Assembly: GCA_019247305.1 (NCBI GenBank)
Contig: JAFAPC010000040.1
Span: 1-51,041 of the forward strand
Direction of reading: 5' to 3'
Source of the DNA: Pseudonocardiales bacterium
GTDB lineage: Bacteria > Actinomycetota > Actinomycetes > Mycobacteriales > Pseudonocardiaceae
Length of the DNA: 51,041 bases
The notes beneath the pieces are model-generated. The model was not told the DNA's origin. It saw nothing but the letters and a program-made list of their open reading frames with translations, and made no database searches. The position numbers and the translations under genes are program-made. The stretch's first letter is position 1. Every line of letters begins with the position of its first letter. Positions 1 to 8,233 of the stretch are shown here, piece by piece.

Positions 1-105
1 GACCACCACGCGCATCCCTCGCGCGGCCAGAAGGCGCGCGGTGGCCGCACCGATTCCGCTGCTGGCCCCGGTCACCAATGCCACCCTGCCGGTCGCCCCA
101 GTCAC
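1..105 (-). CDS. SDR-family oxidoreductase, N-terminal fragment cut by window edge
   Basis: Only the first 35 codons are inside the window. They read from a GTG at 105 and contain VALVTGASSGIGAATARLL, the glycine-rich dinucleotide-binding motif (TGxxxGxG) of short-chain dehydrogenases/reductases, followed by the second strand of the Rossmann fold. The catalytic Ser-Tyr-Lys residues lie beyond the edge, so the substrate cannot be guessed. The GTG start overlaps the TGA stop of the upstream TetR gene as GTGA, so the two are probably translationally coupled and the TetR protein probably regulates this gene. Fold assignment is secure; function is unknown. Confidence 0.85.
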   Translation of the reverse strand, partial: MTGATGRVALVTGASSGIGAATARLLAARGMRVVV

Positions 106-791
106 GGGCCCACCTCCTGCTCATCATCGCGGGCCGTCGGCATGACCGCCCGGAGTTGTTCATCGTCGATGCCGGGGTGTGCTGAGCGGATCGCCCCGTA
201 GAGCACGGTCTCGACGGTCGCCCGCAGCAGATCGGCCGCGGTCCAGTCGAGTTCGCGCGGCAACTGCGAGGTGAGCTGCCGCTCCAACGCGCCGCGGGTG
301 ATCTCACTGAGCAGCTCAGGCGGCGCCGGCAGCAGTCCCCGCCGGTGCCCGTCCCGGAACAGCTCGTCGAGCCGCCGGTAGACCACCGCGTCCACACGCT
401 GCTCCACGTACCAGCGCAGCATCGCATCGCCCCGCCCCGTCGCCAGCTGAGCCGCGCCGATCCGCCCGAGCTCACTGCCTGCCGCGATCAAAAACCGCTG
501 TACCCGCACACCGAACGGCTGCCCTTCTGCGTCCTCGGCCGCCGCCACCAGCGTGCGCTCCACCGCCGCGAACTGCCGATCCAGCACCGCGGCCAGCAGG
601 CTGCGCTTGTCCGGGAAATGACGGTAGATCGTCTTCTTGCTCATCCCGAGCTCACGAGCGAGATCGTCCATGCTCACCCGCCCGACACCCGGCGCGAAGA
701 ACAACCGGCCGGCCGCCTCCACGATCACGTCAGCACGCTGCCCGTCACCCCAGGAAACATGAGAAACTGATTTAGTTTCCATGGTTCCCAT
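102..791 (-). CDS. TetR-family transcriptional regulator
   Basis: 229 aa. Residues about 20-65 form the TetR helix-turn-helix: ADVIVEAAGRLF, then VSMDDLARELGMSKKTIYRHFPDK, which is close to the family consensus, with a helical ligand-binding and dimerisation domain after it. The ATG at 791 has GGGGAG six bases upstream; a second in-frame ATG at 782 is also possible. The stop overlaps the start of a downstream SDR gene, which makes that gene the likely target along with self-regulation. A short palindrome overlaps the first codons (separate entry). The ligand cannot be told from sequence. Confidence 0.9.
   Translation of the reverse strand: MGTMETKSVSHVSWGDGQRADVIVEAAGRLFFAPGVGRVSMDDLARELGMSKKTIYRHFPDKRSLLAAVLDRQFAAVERTLVAAAEDAEGQPFGVRVQRFLIAAGSELGRIGAAQLATGRGDAMLRWYVEQRVDAVVYRRLDELFRDGHRRGLLPAPPELLSEITRGALERQLTSQLPRELDWTAADLLRATVETVLYGAIRSAHPGIDDEQLRAVMPTARDDEQEVGP
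763..779. promoter_or_regulatory. Possible TetR operator palindrome
   Basis: GAAACT-gattt-AGTTTC is a perfect 6-bp inverted repeat with a 5-bp spacer. It lies over codons 5-10 of the TetR gene if translation starts at 791, or codons 2-7 if it starts at 782. A palindrome of this size at the start of a TetR gene fits an autoregulatory operator, but it sits inside the coding sequence, so chance or a mis-set start codon remains possible. Confidence 0.3.
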
Positions 792-1403
792 GGTGGCTCC
801 CCACCCCTACGCTGTCAAGGCACACCTTCCGAACATGTGGGACTACGTGACCGAATGCCATGATCTTGGCCTGCGCGGAGGAAGAGGACGTGCGCGGCGT
901 GGACGCGTGGTTTCTCCACGCGCCAGCCGGAGCAGATCACGCGGGTGTGCCGGCGATGGTGATCGACGCCATCCGCATGTCCTGCGGCTACCGGATGTCC
1001 TGCGGCTACCGGCCGAGCCGGCTCGCAGGACAGCGCACACCTCAACGACCACTCATCCCGGTGCCGATCTGCCGCCTTGCCCCGGCGACGACCACACCCG
1101 CCGCCAGGACAGACCAGCACCGCATACGCACACTTACAGTCGATTACGCGAGCTCACCAGTGCGCTACCCCACCTACGGCCCCGAGAAAGAAGTCCTGGG
1201 CGTGCTCGCCATCGAGATCGAGCTGGCCGACAAACCAGCCACCTGATCAACCAGCGGAACCACCGCACCACATCCGCACAGCCAGGGCGGTATCGCCAGT
1301 CCCGAAGACCTCGCTACCGCCACTGGCCGTTCGGTTGCTGCTCAAACCCCGGAGCCGACCTGGGCGGATACAGTCGATCGCAGTGAGCCGGCTCGATCAG
1401 CTG
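792..1403. other. Gap with no recognisable gene; contains an 18-bp tandem repeat
   Basis: About 610 bp separate the TetR start from the hypF stop. Several frames stay open because of high GC, the longest being a plus frame at 860-1246, but none has a good ribosome binding site or recognisable domain. The stretch must hold the TetR promoter at its left end. The only structure I see is the tandem repeat at 977-1012. It could be a decayed gene. Confidence 0.5.
977..1012. repeat. Two tandem copies of an 18-bp unit
   Basis: The unit atgtcctgcggctaccgg occurs at 977-994 and again, identically, at 995-1012. It keeps reading frame, but no convincing gene covers it. It looks like a simple local duplication. 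Confidence 0.9.
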
Positions 1404-3683
1404 TTAGCAGCTGTCCGCAGAATGTAGGGATGCGGCGGCGATGGCGACTTGGCCGAGGCTGATGCCGCCGTCGTTGGGGGGCACCCGGGAGTGGGTGAGC
1501 ACCCGGAAACCGGATCGCTCCAAACCCGCCACGGTGCGCTCGAGCAGGAGCACGTTCTGGAAGACCCCGCCGGAGAGGGCGGCCACGCTCACCCCGGTGG
1601 TCTCCCGCAGCATCCGGCAGACCCGGACGATCGCATCGGCGAGGCCGTGATGGAACCGGGTGGCGATCACCTCCGGGGGTATCCCGGTGCGCAGGTCGGC
1701 TAGTGCGGCGTGCACCAGGTCCGCTCCGTGCAGCTGTAGCGCAGTTCCTTCGGTTACTCCGGCCGGATAGCTTCCCTGCTCGGTGAGGTCGGCCCGCTGC
1801 TCGAGTTCCACCGCGGCCTGACCCTCATAGTTGATCGAGTCACGGATCCCCAGGAGCGCTGCGACAGCGTCGAACAGTCGCCCAGCGCTGGAGGTCAGCG
1901 GGGCGTTCACCTGCCGGGAGGCCATCGCCAGCACCGAGTCCCAGTGCTCGCCGTGGCGCCTGGCCAACTCCTCCGGGGCGTCGGAACCCAGGTAGGCGGC
2001 GGCCATCCGCCAGGGGTGCCGGATGGCCGCGGTGCCGCCCGGCATGGGGACCGGCACTAGGTGCGCCCGCCGTTGGTAGGTGGCCAGATCAGCTAGCAGG
2101 AACTCACCGCCCCACAAGGTGCCGTCGCTGCCGTACCCCAAGCCGTCGAAGGCCACGCCGAGCACCGGGCCGACCTCACCGTTGTCGGCGAGGCAGGACG
2201 CGATGTGCGCGTGGTGGTGCTGCACTCCCACGAGTTCGGCGTCGGTGAGTTCGGTGTCGGCGAGATCGTGCGCGTATTTGGTGGACAGGTACTCCGGGTG
2301 CAGGTCATGCGCGATCACCTCGGGTCTCACGTCGAACAGCCGCCGGAAATGTTTTACGCCCTCGGTGAACGAGCGCAGGGTCTCGTAGTTCTCCAGGTCA
2401 CCAATGTGATGGGAGATGAAGGCGTGCTGCCCGCGAGCCAGGCAGAAGGTGCTCTTGAGCTCAGCGCCGCAGCCGAGAATCGGCCGTGGCACCGGCCGAG
2501 CCAGCGTCAGCGGTTCGGGTGCGTAGCCGCGGGAGCGGCGTACCGGGAGCTCAGCGCCGCGGAACACCCGCACCACCGAGTCGTCGGTGCGCATGTGGAT
2601 CGCCCGGTCGTGGGTCACCGTGGCGTCCGCGATCCCGCTCAGCCGCACCCGCGCGTCGTCGTCCTGGTAGGCAATCGGCTCGTCGGAGACGTTGCCGCTG
2701 GTCAGCACGATCGGCCCGGCGGTGTCGCGGAGCAGCAGGTGATGCAGGGGGGTGTAGGGCAACATCAGCCCCAGACTGCGGTTGCCGGGCGCGACGGCCG
2801 GCGCGACGGGGGCGTGCGAGCGGCGCGGCAACAGCACCACCGGCCGGCGCCGTCCGGTTAGCACCCGCTCGCCCACCGGGTCGATCACGCAGAGCTCGTG
2901 GGCGGTGTCCAGGTCAGCCACCATGATGGCGAACGGCTTGTCCTCGCGATGCTTCCGCGCGCGCAACAGGGCGGTCGCGGTCGCGTCGGAGGCCAGCGCC
3001 GCGACGTGGAAGCCGCCGAGCCCCTTGACCGCTAGCACCGCCCCGCTCCTCAGCAGCGCCGCGGCCGCAGCCAGCGGCTCGCCGGGCAACTCGGTGCCCT
3101 CGGCGTCGATCAGCCGCAGTCGGGGTCCGCAGGCCGGGCAACACACCGGCTGGGCATGGAAGCGCCGGTCGGTGGGATCGTAGTACTCGCTGGCGCAGGC
3201 GTGGCACATCGCGAACGGCGCCATCGTGGTGAACGGTCGGTCATAGGGCACGTCGCGCACGATGGTGAACCGCGGCCCGCAGTTGGTGCAGTTGATGAAG
3301 GGGTACTCGAAGCGGCGGTCGGTCGAATCGGCCAGCTCCCGAAGGCAATCCGCGCAGGTCGCGCTGTCCGCCGAGACCAAGGTGTCCCGCCGGCCGGCGG
3401 CGTTGCTGGACACGATGTGGAAACCGGGTTCCCCGGTGGGAACCAGGGGGCTAGTCCGCACCCGTTCGATGACGGCCAGCGGTGGGGCCTGCGCCGGGAG
3501 CGCCGCGAGAAACTCGCGGATAACCTGCTCGGCTCCCTCGATCTCCATGAAGACCCCCGCGGTGTCGTTGCCGACTCGACCGGACAGGCCCAGACGGTGC
3601 GCCAGGCCGTGGACGTAGGGCCGGAAGCCCACTCCTTGGACGACGCCTTCGACCCGCACCTCAACTCGGATACAGTGCTCCAC
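1404..3683 (-). CDS. hypF: Hydrogenase maturation carbamoyltransferase HypF
   Basis: 759 aa, the normal length for HypF, which uses carbamoyl phosphate and ATP to carbamoylate the C-terminal Cys of HypE, the first step in making the cyanide ligands of the NiFe-hydrogenase centre. All domains are present in order: acylphosphatase-like (VQGVGFRPYVHGLA, about 15-28); two zinc fingers (C110/C113 with C132/C135, and C160/C163 with C182/C185); a YrdC-like domain from about 190 (KGLGGFHVAAL near 220); and a Kae1-like carbamoyltransferase domain with HHHAH at about 489-493. The start used is a GTG at 3683; a few codons later is also possible. It is divergent from hypA across 75 bp. hypC, hypD, hypE and hydrogenase subunits are not in the window. 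Confidence 0.95.
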   Translation of the reverse strand: MEHCIRVEVRVEGVVQGVGFRPYVHGLAHRLGLSGRVGNDTAGVFMEIEGAEQVIREFLAALPAQAPPLAVIERVRTSPLVPTGEPGFHIVSSNAAGRRDTLVSADSATCADCLRELADSTDRRFEYPFINCTNCGPRFTIVRDVPYDRPFTTMAPFAMCHACASEYYDPTDRRFHAQPVCCPACGPRLRLIDAEGTELPGEPLAAAAALLRSGAVLAVKGLGGFHVAALASDATATALLRARKHREDKPFAIMVADLDTAHELCVIDPVGERVLTGRRRPVVLLPRRSHAPVAPAVAPGNRSLGLMLPYTPLHHLLLRDTAGPIVLTSGNVSDEPIAYQDDDARVRLSGIADATVTHDRAIHMRTDDSVVRVFRGAELPVRRSRGYAPEPLTLARPVPRPILGCGAELKSTFCLARGQHAFISHHIGDLENYETLRSFTEGVKHFRRLFDVRPEVIAHDLHPEYLSTKYAHDLADTELTDAELVGVQHHHAHIASCLADNGEVGPVLGVAFDGLGYGSDGTLWGGEFLLADLATYQRRAHLVPVPMPGGTAAIRHPWRMAAAYLGSDAPEELARRHGEHWDSVLAMASRQVNAPLTSSAGRLFDAVAALLGIRDSINYEGQAAVELEQRADLTEQGSYPAGVTEGTALQLHGADLVHAALADLRTGIPPEVIATRFHHGLADAIVRVCRMLRETTGVSVAALSGGVFQNVLLLERTVAGLERSGFRVLTHSRVPPNDGGISLGQVAIAAASLHSADSC

Positions 3684-3758
3684 TGGAGGATTGTCTCGCC
3701 CTTGACACGATCCCCGCAGGGGGCTCCACTGGGTGCCTGAGCGTCAGGAGGCCGCTTT

Positions 3759-4091
3759 GTGCATGAGATGGCGATCACTCAGAGCGTGGTAGAACAGATA
3801 TGCGAACGGATGGGAGACGCGTCGGTGCGGCGGGTCTGTCTGGAGATCGGCACGCTGTCCGGTGTGGTGCCCGACGCGGTCCGGTTCTGCTTCGACCTGG
3901 TGGCTGAGGGCACCACGCTGGAGGGGGCATCTTTGGAGATTGTCCACACCATGGGGAAGGCCCGCTGCCGGGACTGCGGCGCCGAGTTCGCGCTGGCTGA
4001 CCTGCTCATGCTGTGCGCGTGCGGCAGCGCGAACCGGGAGCTCCTCGCGGGAGAAGAGCTGAAAATCCGAGAAGTTGAGGTACTGGCCTGA
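3759..4091 (+). CDS. hypA: Hydrogenase/urease nickel incorporation protein HypA
   Basis: 110 aa. Starts at GTG 3759 with AGGAG eight bases upstream and begins MHEMAIT; the N-terminal amine and His2 of this sequence bind nickel in HypA. A zinc site follows: CRDCG at about residues 71-75 and a second Cys pair in LCACGS. The second pair is C-x-C rather than the textbook C-x2-C, a form I recall from other actinobacterial HypA proteins. HypA passes nickel to the hydrogenase large subunit with HypB. Its TGA overlaps the hypB ATG by one base, so the two are co-translated. Divergent from hypF. Confidence 0.95.
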   Translation: MHEMAITQSVVEQICERMGDASVRRVCLEIGTLSGVVPDAVRFCFDLVAEGTTLEGASLEIVHTMGKARCRDCGAEFALADLLMLCACGSANRELLAGEELKIREVEVLA

Positions 4092-4828
4092 TGTGCGCGA
4101 CGTGTGGCTGCTCCGGCGGCACAATCCTCGAACACCACGACCACGGCCACGATCATGGCCACGATCATGAACATCGCGAGACCCGAACTGTCACCCTCGA
4201 GCAGGCGGTGCTGGCCCGCAATGACGCTCTCGCCGAGCTCAACCGCACGTGGTTGGCCGAGCACAGCATCCTCGCGGTGAATCTGATGAGCTCACCCGGG
4301 GCGGGTAAGACCACCCTGCTTGAGCGCACCATTCGGGAACTGGGCGCCGAGCTACGGGTGTCGGTCGTCGAAGGTGATCAGGAGACGGTGCTGGACGCGG
4401 ACCGCATCCGGGCTACCGGCGCCCCAGCGGTGCAGATCAACACCGGGGCGGGCTGCCACCTGGATGCTCAGATGCTGGCCGGTGGATTGCGGACGCTGGA
4501 CCCACCGGAGCACTCCGTGGTGCTGATCGAAAACGTCGGCAACCTCGTGTGCCCGGCGTTGTTCGACCTCGGAGAGCAGGCCCGGGTGGTCATCACCTCG
4601 GTGACCGAGGGCGCAGAGAAGCCGCGGAAATACCCGCAGATGTTCCGCGCTGCTGACCTGGTGCTGCTCAACAAGATCGACTTGCTGCCGTACGTCGATT
4701 TCGACGTCGCGGATTTCTTGGACGGTGCCCGTCGGGCGAACCCGGGCGTGGAGGTGCTGCAGCTGTCGGCCACGACGGGCGAAGGGATTGCCGGCTGGTA
4801 CGGCTGGCTGCGCGCGCGGCTCCCCTAG
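4091..4828 (+). CDS. hypB: Hydrogenase nickel incorporation GTPase HypB
   Basis: 245 aa SIMIBI-class GTPase that drives nickel insertion into NiFe hydrogenase. The N-terminus MCATCGC carries the CxxCGC high-affinity nickel site. It is followed by a His-rich run (HDHGHDHGHDHEH, about 16-28), typical of HypB proteins that also store nickel. The P-loop is SSPGAGKTT near residue 59. The metal-binding dimer-interface loop INTGAGCHLD, the IENVGNLVCP switch and the NKID base-recognition motif are all intact. It starts inside the hypA stop (TGATG). It ends 13 bp from the convergent regulator gene. Complete, with no sign of damage. Confidence 0.96.
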   Translation: MCATCGCSGGTILEHHDHGHDHGHDHEHRETRTVTLEQAVLARNDALAELNRTWLAEHSILAVNLMSSPGAGKTTLLERTIRELGAELRVSVVEGDQETVLDADRIRATGAPAVQINTGAGCHLDAQMLAGGLRTLDPPEHSVVLIENVGNLVCPALFDLGEQARVVITSVTEGAEKPRKYPQMFRAADLVLLNKIDLLPYVDFDVADFLDGARRANPGVEVLQLSATTGEGIAGWYGWLRARLP

Positions 4829-4841
4829 CGGGCCGGGGTGA

Positions 4842-5801
4842 TCAGGCCGCCAGGTGGGGATAGCCGGCGATGAGGCGGACGGTGAAGCCGTCGTCGTGGT
4901 GCTCAAGCGTGACCAGGGCGCACAGTTGGTGGGTCAGCCACAGACCCAGGCCGCCGACGGGTGCGCTCGCCGCCGGCAGCAACCCCGCGAAGGGGTCGGT
5001 CGGCCCGCTGCCCTGGTCGGTGACCGTGACCACGATCCGGTTGGGGGCGGGCCAGATGCGCAGCTGGGCGGGTGGGTGACCATGGCAGATGGCGTTGGTG
5101 ACCGTCTCGCTCACCGCGATCACCAGGTCCTCGACGTCGCCGACGCTCAACTGGGTGGCGCGGGCGACGTCGGCCACGGCGCGGCGCGCGGCTGAGGCCG
5201 TCGGGTTCACCAGCTCAACCACTGGCGGGGATGCCTCCAGCGGGTCCACGAGTGGTGATCTCGGTTGAGTGAGGAACACCACCGGGTCGGTGTAGCGATC
5301 GTTGATCACGTGGTGGCCATCGGGGGTGGCCAGGTAGGGGTGCGTCTGGGCGACGTCGTCGAGGACTTCCTCGGAGGTGATGCGCCGGTCGTAGGGACAC
5401 AGCGCCCAGAGCGGGAACCGCGCGAAGGCGTGGTTGACGGTGGCTTCGTACCGGGCCCACCACGGCCAAGGCACCCCCATCCCGGGATGCGGCACCTCAC
5501 CGACAATGCGGATCCGCCGCGCACCCTCCGTCAGATATTCTGTCAGTAACCTGTCGACGGATTTGAGCACGTTGGCTGGCCGATCGTACTGGACTGATAG
5601 GAACGACAGGTGCGGGCTGGTCGCGATCGCCGATCGGACCAGCTCGGCGCGCCTGTCATCTAAGGTCACCACGATCGGCTCGCTAGCGTCCAGGCCCTCT
5701 TGCAGGAATGGGACCACGAGCTCCAGCAACTGCTCATCAGAGTCGTAGAAAGCGGCCTCATGCACTAGACCGCAGCCACTCGCTGCCATCCCGTTTATCA
5801 T
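4842..5801 (-). CDS. MEDS-domain plus anti-sigma-type ATPase regulator
   Basis: 319 aa. The N-terminal half (about 10-190, HEAAFYDSDEQLLELVVPFLQEGL onwards in pieces) resembles MEDS/DcmR-type sensory domains. The C-terminal 120 residues are a GHKL ATPase of the RsbW type: VIAVSETVTNAICHGH is the N-box, VTVTDQGSGP the G1 box and GGLGLWLTHQL the G2 box. Such proteins are thought to bind or phosphorylate anti-sigma antagonists in partner-switching control. The immediately upstream STAS gene overlaps this start as ATGA, giving a natural partner. No transmembrane segment is seen. Target sigma factor and signal are unknown. Confidence 0.85.
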   Translation of the reverse strand: MINGMAASGCGLVHEAAFYDSDEQLLELVVPFLQEGLDASEPIVVTLDDRRAELVRSAIATSPHLSFLSVQYDRPANVLKSVDRLLTEYLTEGARRIRIVGEVPHPGMGVPWPWWARYEATVNHAFARFPLWALCPYDRRITSEEVLDDVAQTHPYLATPDGHHVINDRYTDPVVFLTQPRSPLVDPLEASPPVVELVNPTASAARRAVADVARATQLSVGDVEDLVIAVSETVTNAICHGHPPAQLRIWPAPNRIVVTVTDQGSGPTDPFAGLLPAASAPVGGLGLWLTHQLCALVTLEHHDDGFTVRLIAGYPHLAA

Positions 5802-6073
5802 GCCAGCGGCTCCACTTGTACACCCTCCACGCCGAAAATCTCAACCATCCGGCCCACCCCAGCCCAGGTCGTGCGGAGCACGATCGTCGCGTTGGTCCGC
5901 CGCGCCTGCTCGGCCAGCACGAGCAACCGCCGTTGATCGATAAACTCCAACCCTCGCGCGTCCACGACCAGCTCCGGACCGCATAACACGAATCCACCAG
6001 CCCGACCCGCGCGCACTAACCTCACACTACCTGGCAGGTTCCCGGTCATCACCAGCACGGCATCATCCCCCAC
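5798..6073 (-). CDS. Small STAS-domain protein (anti-sigma factor antagonist-like)
   Basis: 91 aa from a GTG at 6073. The segment LVVDARGLEFIDQRRLLVLAE is the core strand-helix of a STAS fold. The serine usually phosphorylated in RsbV-type antagonists, in a D-x-S motif, is replaced here: the corresponding stretch reads GLEFIDQRRL with no Ser or Thr. That suggests a non-phosphorylated or ligand-binding variant. It is short for the family (about 100-110 aa), so the first strand may be reduced. Its TGA overlaps the ATG of the downstream ATPase gene, a tightly coupled two-gene unit. Confidence 0.75.
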   Translation of the reverse strand: MGDDAVLVMTGNLPGSVRLVRAGRAGGFVLCGPELVVDARGLEFIDQRRLLVLAEQARRTNATIVLRTTWAGVGRMVEIFGVEGVQVEPLA

Positions 6074-6112
6074 GAGCGCCAGCTCTCGGTCGGGGCGAGC
6101 AGGGTCGCTGGG

Positions 6113-7243
6113 TTACACCGGCAAGATGGCGAGTTCGCGCGGACGGTGATTGAGTCGCGTCGCGCCGCTGTCGTTGACCACCACAATGTCCTCGATCCGG
6201 GCGCCCCAGCGTCCCGGCAGGTAGATGCCCGGTTCGATACTGAACGCCATTCCCGGTTCGAGCACCAGGTCGTTGCCGGCCACGATGTAGGGCTGCTCAT
6301 GCACCTCAAGGCCGATCCCGTGCCCGGTCCGGTGAATGAACTGGGCCCCGAGACCGGCCTCGGTGATCGGGCCCCGGGCAGCGGCGTCGACCCGCTCCGC
6401 GGTCGTTCCCGGCGCGACGGCCGCCACGGCGGCGTCCTGCGCGGCCTGCAACACGGCGTAGCAGTCAGCGACGTCGGCGTCGGCCGGCTCGCCCATGCTG
6501 TACGTGCGAGTGCAGTCGGAGAAGTAGCCCTCCGGTGTCGGCCCACCGATATCGACGACCACCACGTCCCCGGGCTGCACTACTCGGTCGGACACGTCGT
6601 GGTGCGGGCTTGCCCCGTGCGGACCGGCGCCGACGATGACAAAAGCCGCCGCGGTATGCCCTTCCACGACGATTGCGGCAGCCACATCGGCACCAACCTG
6701 CGCCTCGGTGCGCCCAACCCGCAGCCACTCCTCCATCCGGGCATGCACCCGGTCGATGGCGTGAGCCGCAGTAGCCAGCGCGGCGATCTCGGCGCTGTTC
6801 TTGCGCATCCGCAGCGGCGCCAGCACCGTCGATGCCAGCGTCTGCTCGCCGGCCGGCAGCGCGGCGCGCAGTCCCAGCACGTGCGCCGCAGGCATTGCGT
6901 CGGCCACCGCAGTGCGGACCGGCCCCGATCCGAATCTGCCCAGCAGGGCGGCGACCAGGCCGTACGGATCCTCCCCGTCAGTCCACTCGGCGATCTCTAG
7001 GCCCAGCTCGGCCACGGGCGTGCTGTCCAGTCCCGGCCGTTCCAACGCCGGAACCACCAGCGTTGGGTCACCGTCTGCGGGCAACACCAGGCAGGTCAGC
7101 CGCTCATGGGAGGCACCGGAAACACCGAGCAAGTAGCGCAGATCCGGACCGGGCGTGATGAGCAGGGCAGCCACGCCAGCGACCTGAGTGGCCTGCTGAG
7201 CCCGGGTCAGCCGGCTGGTGAGGGTGTCGAGCGAGGTGGGCAC
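6113..7243 (-). CDS. M24-family metallopeptidase (Xaa-Pro dipeptidase/aminopeptidase)
   Basis: 376 aa, two-domain pita-bread peptidase. The N-terminal creatinase-like domain covers about 1-140. In the catalytic domain the metal ligands are visible: Asp in VVVDIGGP, Asp in YFSDCTRTY, His in HRTGHGIGLEVHEQP, Glu in FSIEPGIY and Glu in ARIEDIVVV. All five are intact, so it should be an active dinuclear-metal enzyme cleaving Xaa-Pro bonds, acting in cytosolic peptide turnover. The GTG start at 7243 has no ribosome binding site but has a TANNNT box six bases upstream, which suggests a leaderless mRNA. Divergent from the exonuclease gene. Confidence 0.92.
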   Translation of the reverse strand: MPTSLDTLTSRLTRAQQATQVAGVAALLITPGPDLRYLLGVSGASHERLTCLVLPADGDPTLVVPALERPGLDSTPVAELGLEIAEWTDGEDPYGLVAALLGRFGSGPVRTAVADAMPAAHVLGLRAALPAGEQTLASTVLAPLRMRKNSAEIAALATAAHAIDRVHARMEEWLRVGRTEAQVGADVAAAIVVEGHTAAAFVIVGAGPHGASPHHDVSDRVVQPGDVVVVDIGGPTPEGYFSDCTRTYSMGEPADADVADCYAVLQAAQDAAVAAVAPGTTAERVDAAARGPITEAGLGAQFIHRTGHGIGLEVHEQPYIVAGNDLVLEPGMAFSIEPGIYLPGRWGARIEDIVVVNDSGATRLNHRPRELAILPV

Positions 7244-7249
7244 GGTGCC

Positions 7250-7255
7250 AGTCTA
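7250..7255 (-). promoter_or_regulatory. Candidate -10 box for a leaderless M24 peptidase mRNA
   Basis: On the minus strand the sequence reads TAGACT, then GGCACC, then the GTG start at 7243. TANNNT followed six or seven bases later by ATG/GTG is the usual layout of leaderless transcripts in actinobacteria, and there is no Shine-Dalgarno sequence to offer an alternative. No clear -35 is seen. Confidence 0.4.
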
Positions 7256-7282
7256 GGTGCTCATGGGCCACTCTATGCGCTC

Positions 7283-8233
7283 ATGGACGCGCCCCTGCTG
7301 CTGATCGATGCGGCCAGCCTGTACTTCCGGGCCTACTACGGGGTCCCGGAGTCGATCACGGCTCCGGACGGCACCCCGGTGAACGCGGTACGGGGCTTCA
7401 CCGACATGCTCGCTCGGTTGATCGGGCTGCGCCGCCCGTCCCGCCTGGTCGCCTGCCTGGATCTGGACTGGCGACCGGCCTTCCGGGTCGCCGCAATTGC
7501 CTCCTACAAGGCGCACCGGGTTGCGGAGCGGACCGGACCCGGCGCTCCCGATGTCGAAGCCGTGCCGGACACGCTGCGCCCGCAGCTTCCGGTGATCCTT
7601 GCCCTGCTGGCCGCCGCCGGCCTGGCCACCGCAGGCGCGTACGGGTACGAGGCCGATGACGTGATCGGCACGCTGGCCGCACGCGAGCGCGGCGACCCGG
7701 TCGAGGTGGTCAGCGGTGACCGGGACCTGTTTCAGGTGGTGCGTGCCCAACCGACCCCGGTGCGAGTGGTCTACGTCGCTCGGGGGCTGGCCAAGGCGGA
7801 GGTGATCGGCCCCGGCGAGCTCGCCAGCCGGTACGGGCTGCCGGAAACCGGCGTCGGGCCCGGCTATGCTGATCTCGCCGCGTTGCGTGGTGACCCGTCT
7901 GACGGGTTGCCCGGAGTGCCCGGCATTGGTGAGAAGACCGCGGCCAGGCTGATCAGCCAGTTCGGCTCGGTGGAGGGACTGCTGGCGGCGCTGGAGGATC
8001 CCCAGTCAGCGCTCGCCCCGGGCCTGCGCACCCGGCTGCAGGCTGCCCGGGAGTATCTGGAGCGGGCGCCCACCGTGGTGCGGGTGGTGACCGACGCCCC
8101 GGCGCGCCAAGATCGCGACGACACACTGCCGCCGTCTCCCGTCGATCCCGCCGCGCTCACCACGCTGCAACGCACCTGGGGCCTGGGCAGCTCGGTGGAC
8201 CGTCTCCTCGCCGCGCTTCAGGCCCGGCGCTGA
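7283..8233 (+). CDS. 5'-3' exonuclease (FEN/PolI N-terminal domain family)
   Basis: 316 aa from ATG 7283; the frame is open further upstream, but that part crosses the divergent M24 gene. LLLIDAASLYFRAYYGVP is the N-terminal nuclease motif, YGYEADDVIGTLAARE the acidic metal-binding cluster, SGDRDLFQVV the third acidic motif, and GVPGIGEKTAARLI the helix-hairpin-helix that grips DNA. It lacks polymerase domains, so this is a stand-alone flap nuclease as found in many actinobacteria in addition to PolA. It probably removes RNA primers or flaps in replication and repair. Its 3' end overlaps the convergent GMC gene by 16 bp. Confidence 0.93.
   Translation: MDAPLLLIDAASLYFRAYYGVPESITAPDGTPVNAVRGFTDMLARLIGLRRPSRLVACLDLDWRPAFRVAAIASYKAHRVAERTGPGAPDVEAVPDTLRPQLPVILALLAAAGLATAGAYGYEADDVIGTLAARERGDPVEVVSGDRDLFQVVRAQPTPVRVVYVARGLAKAEVIGPGELASRYGLPETGVGPGYADLAALRGDPSDGLPGVPGIGEKTAARLISQFGSVEGLLAALEDPQSALAPGLRTRLQAAREYLERAPTVVRVVTDAPARQDRDDTLPPSPVDPAALTTLQRTWGLGSSVDRLLAALQARR

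Noticed and set aside
2205..2861. Long plus-strand ORF (218 aa) opposite hypF
   Set aside because: Antisense shadow of a high-GC gene; hypF on the other strand has every expected motif.
6146..7000. Plus-strand ORF of 284 aa opposite the M24 peptidase
   Set aside because: Shadow frame; composition is His/Arg/Gly-rich without domain features, while the minus strand encodes a complete peptidase.
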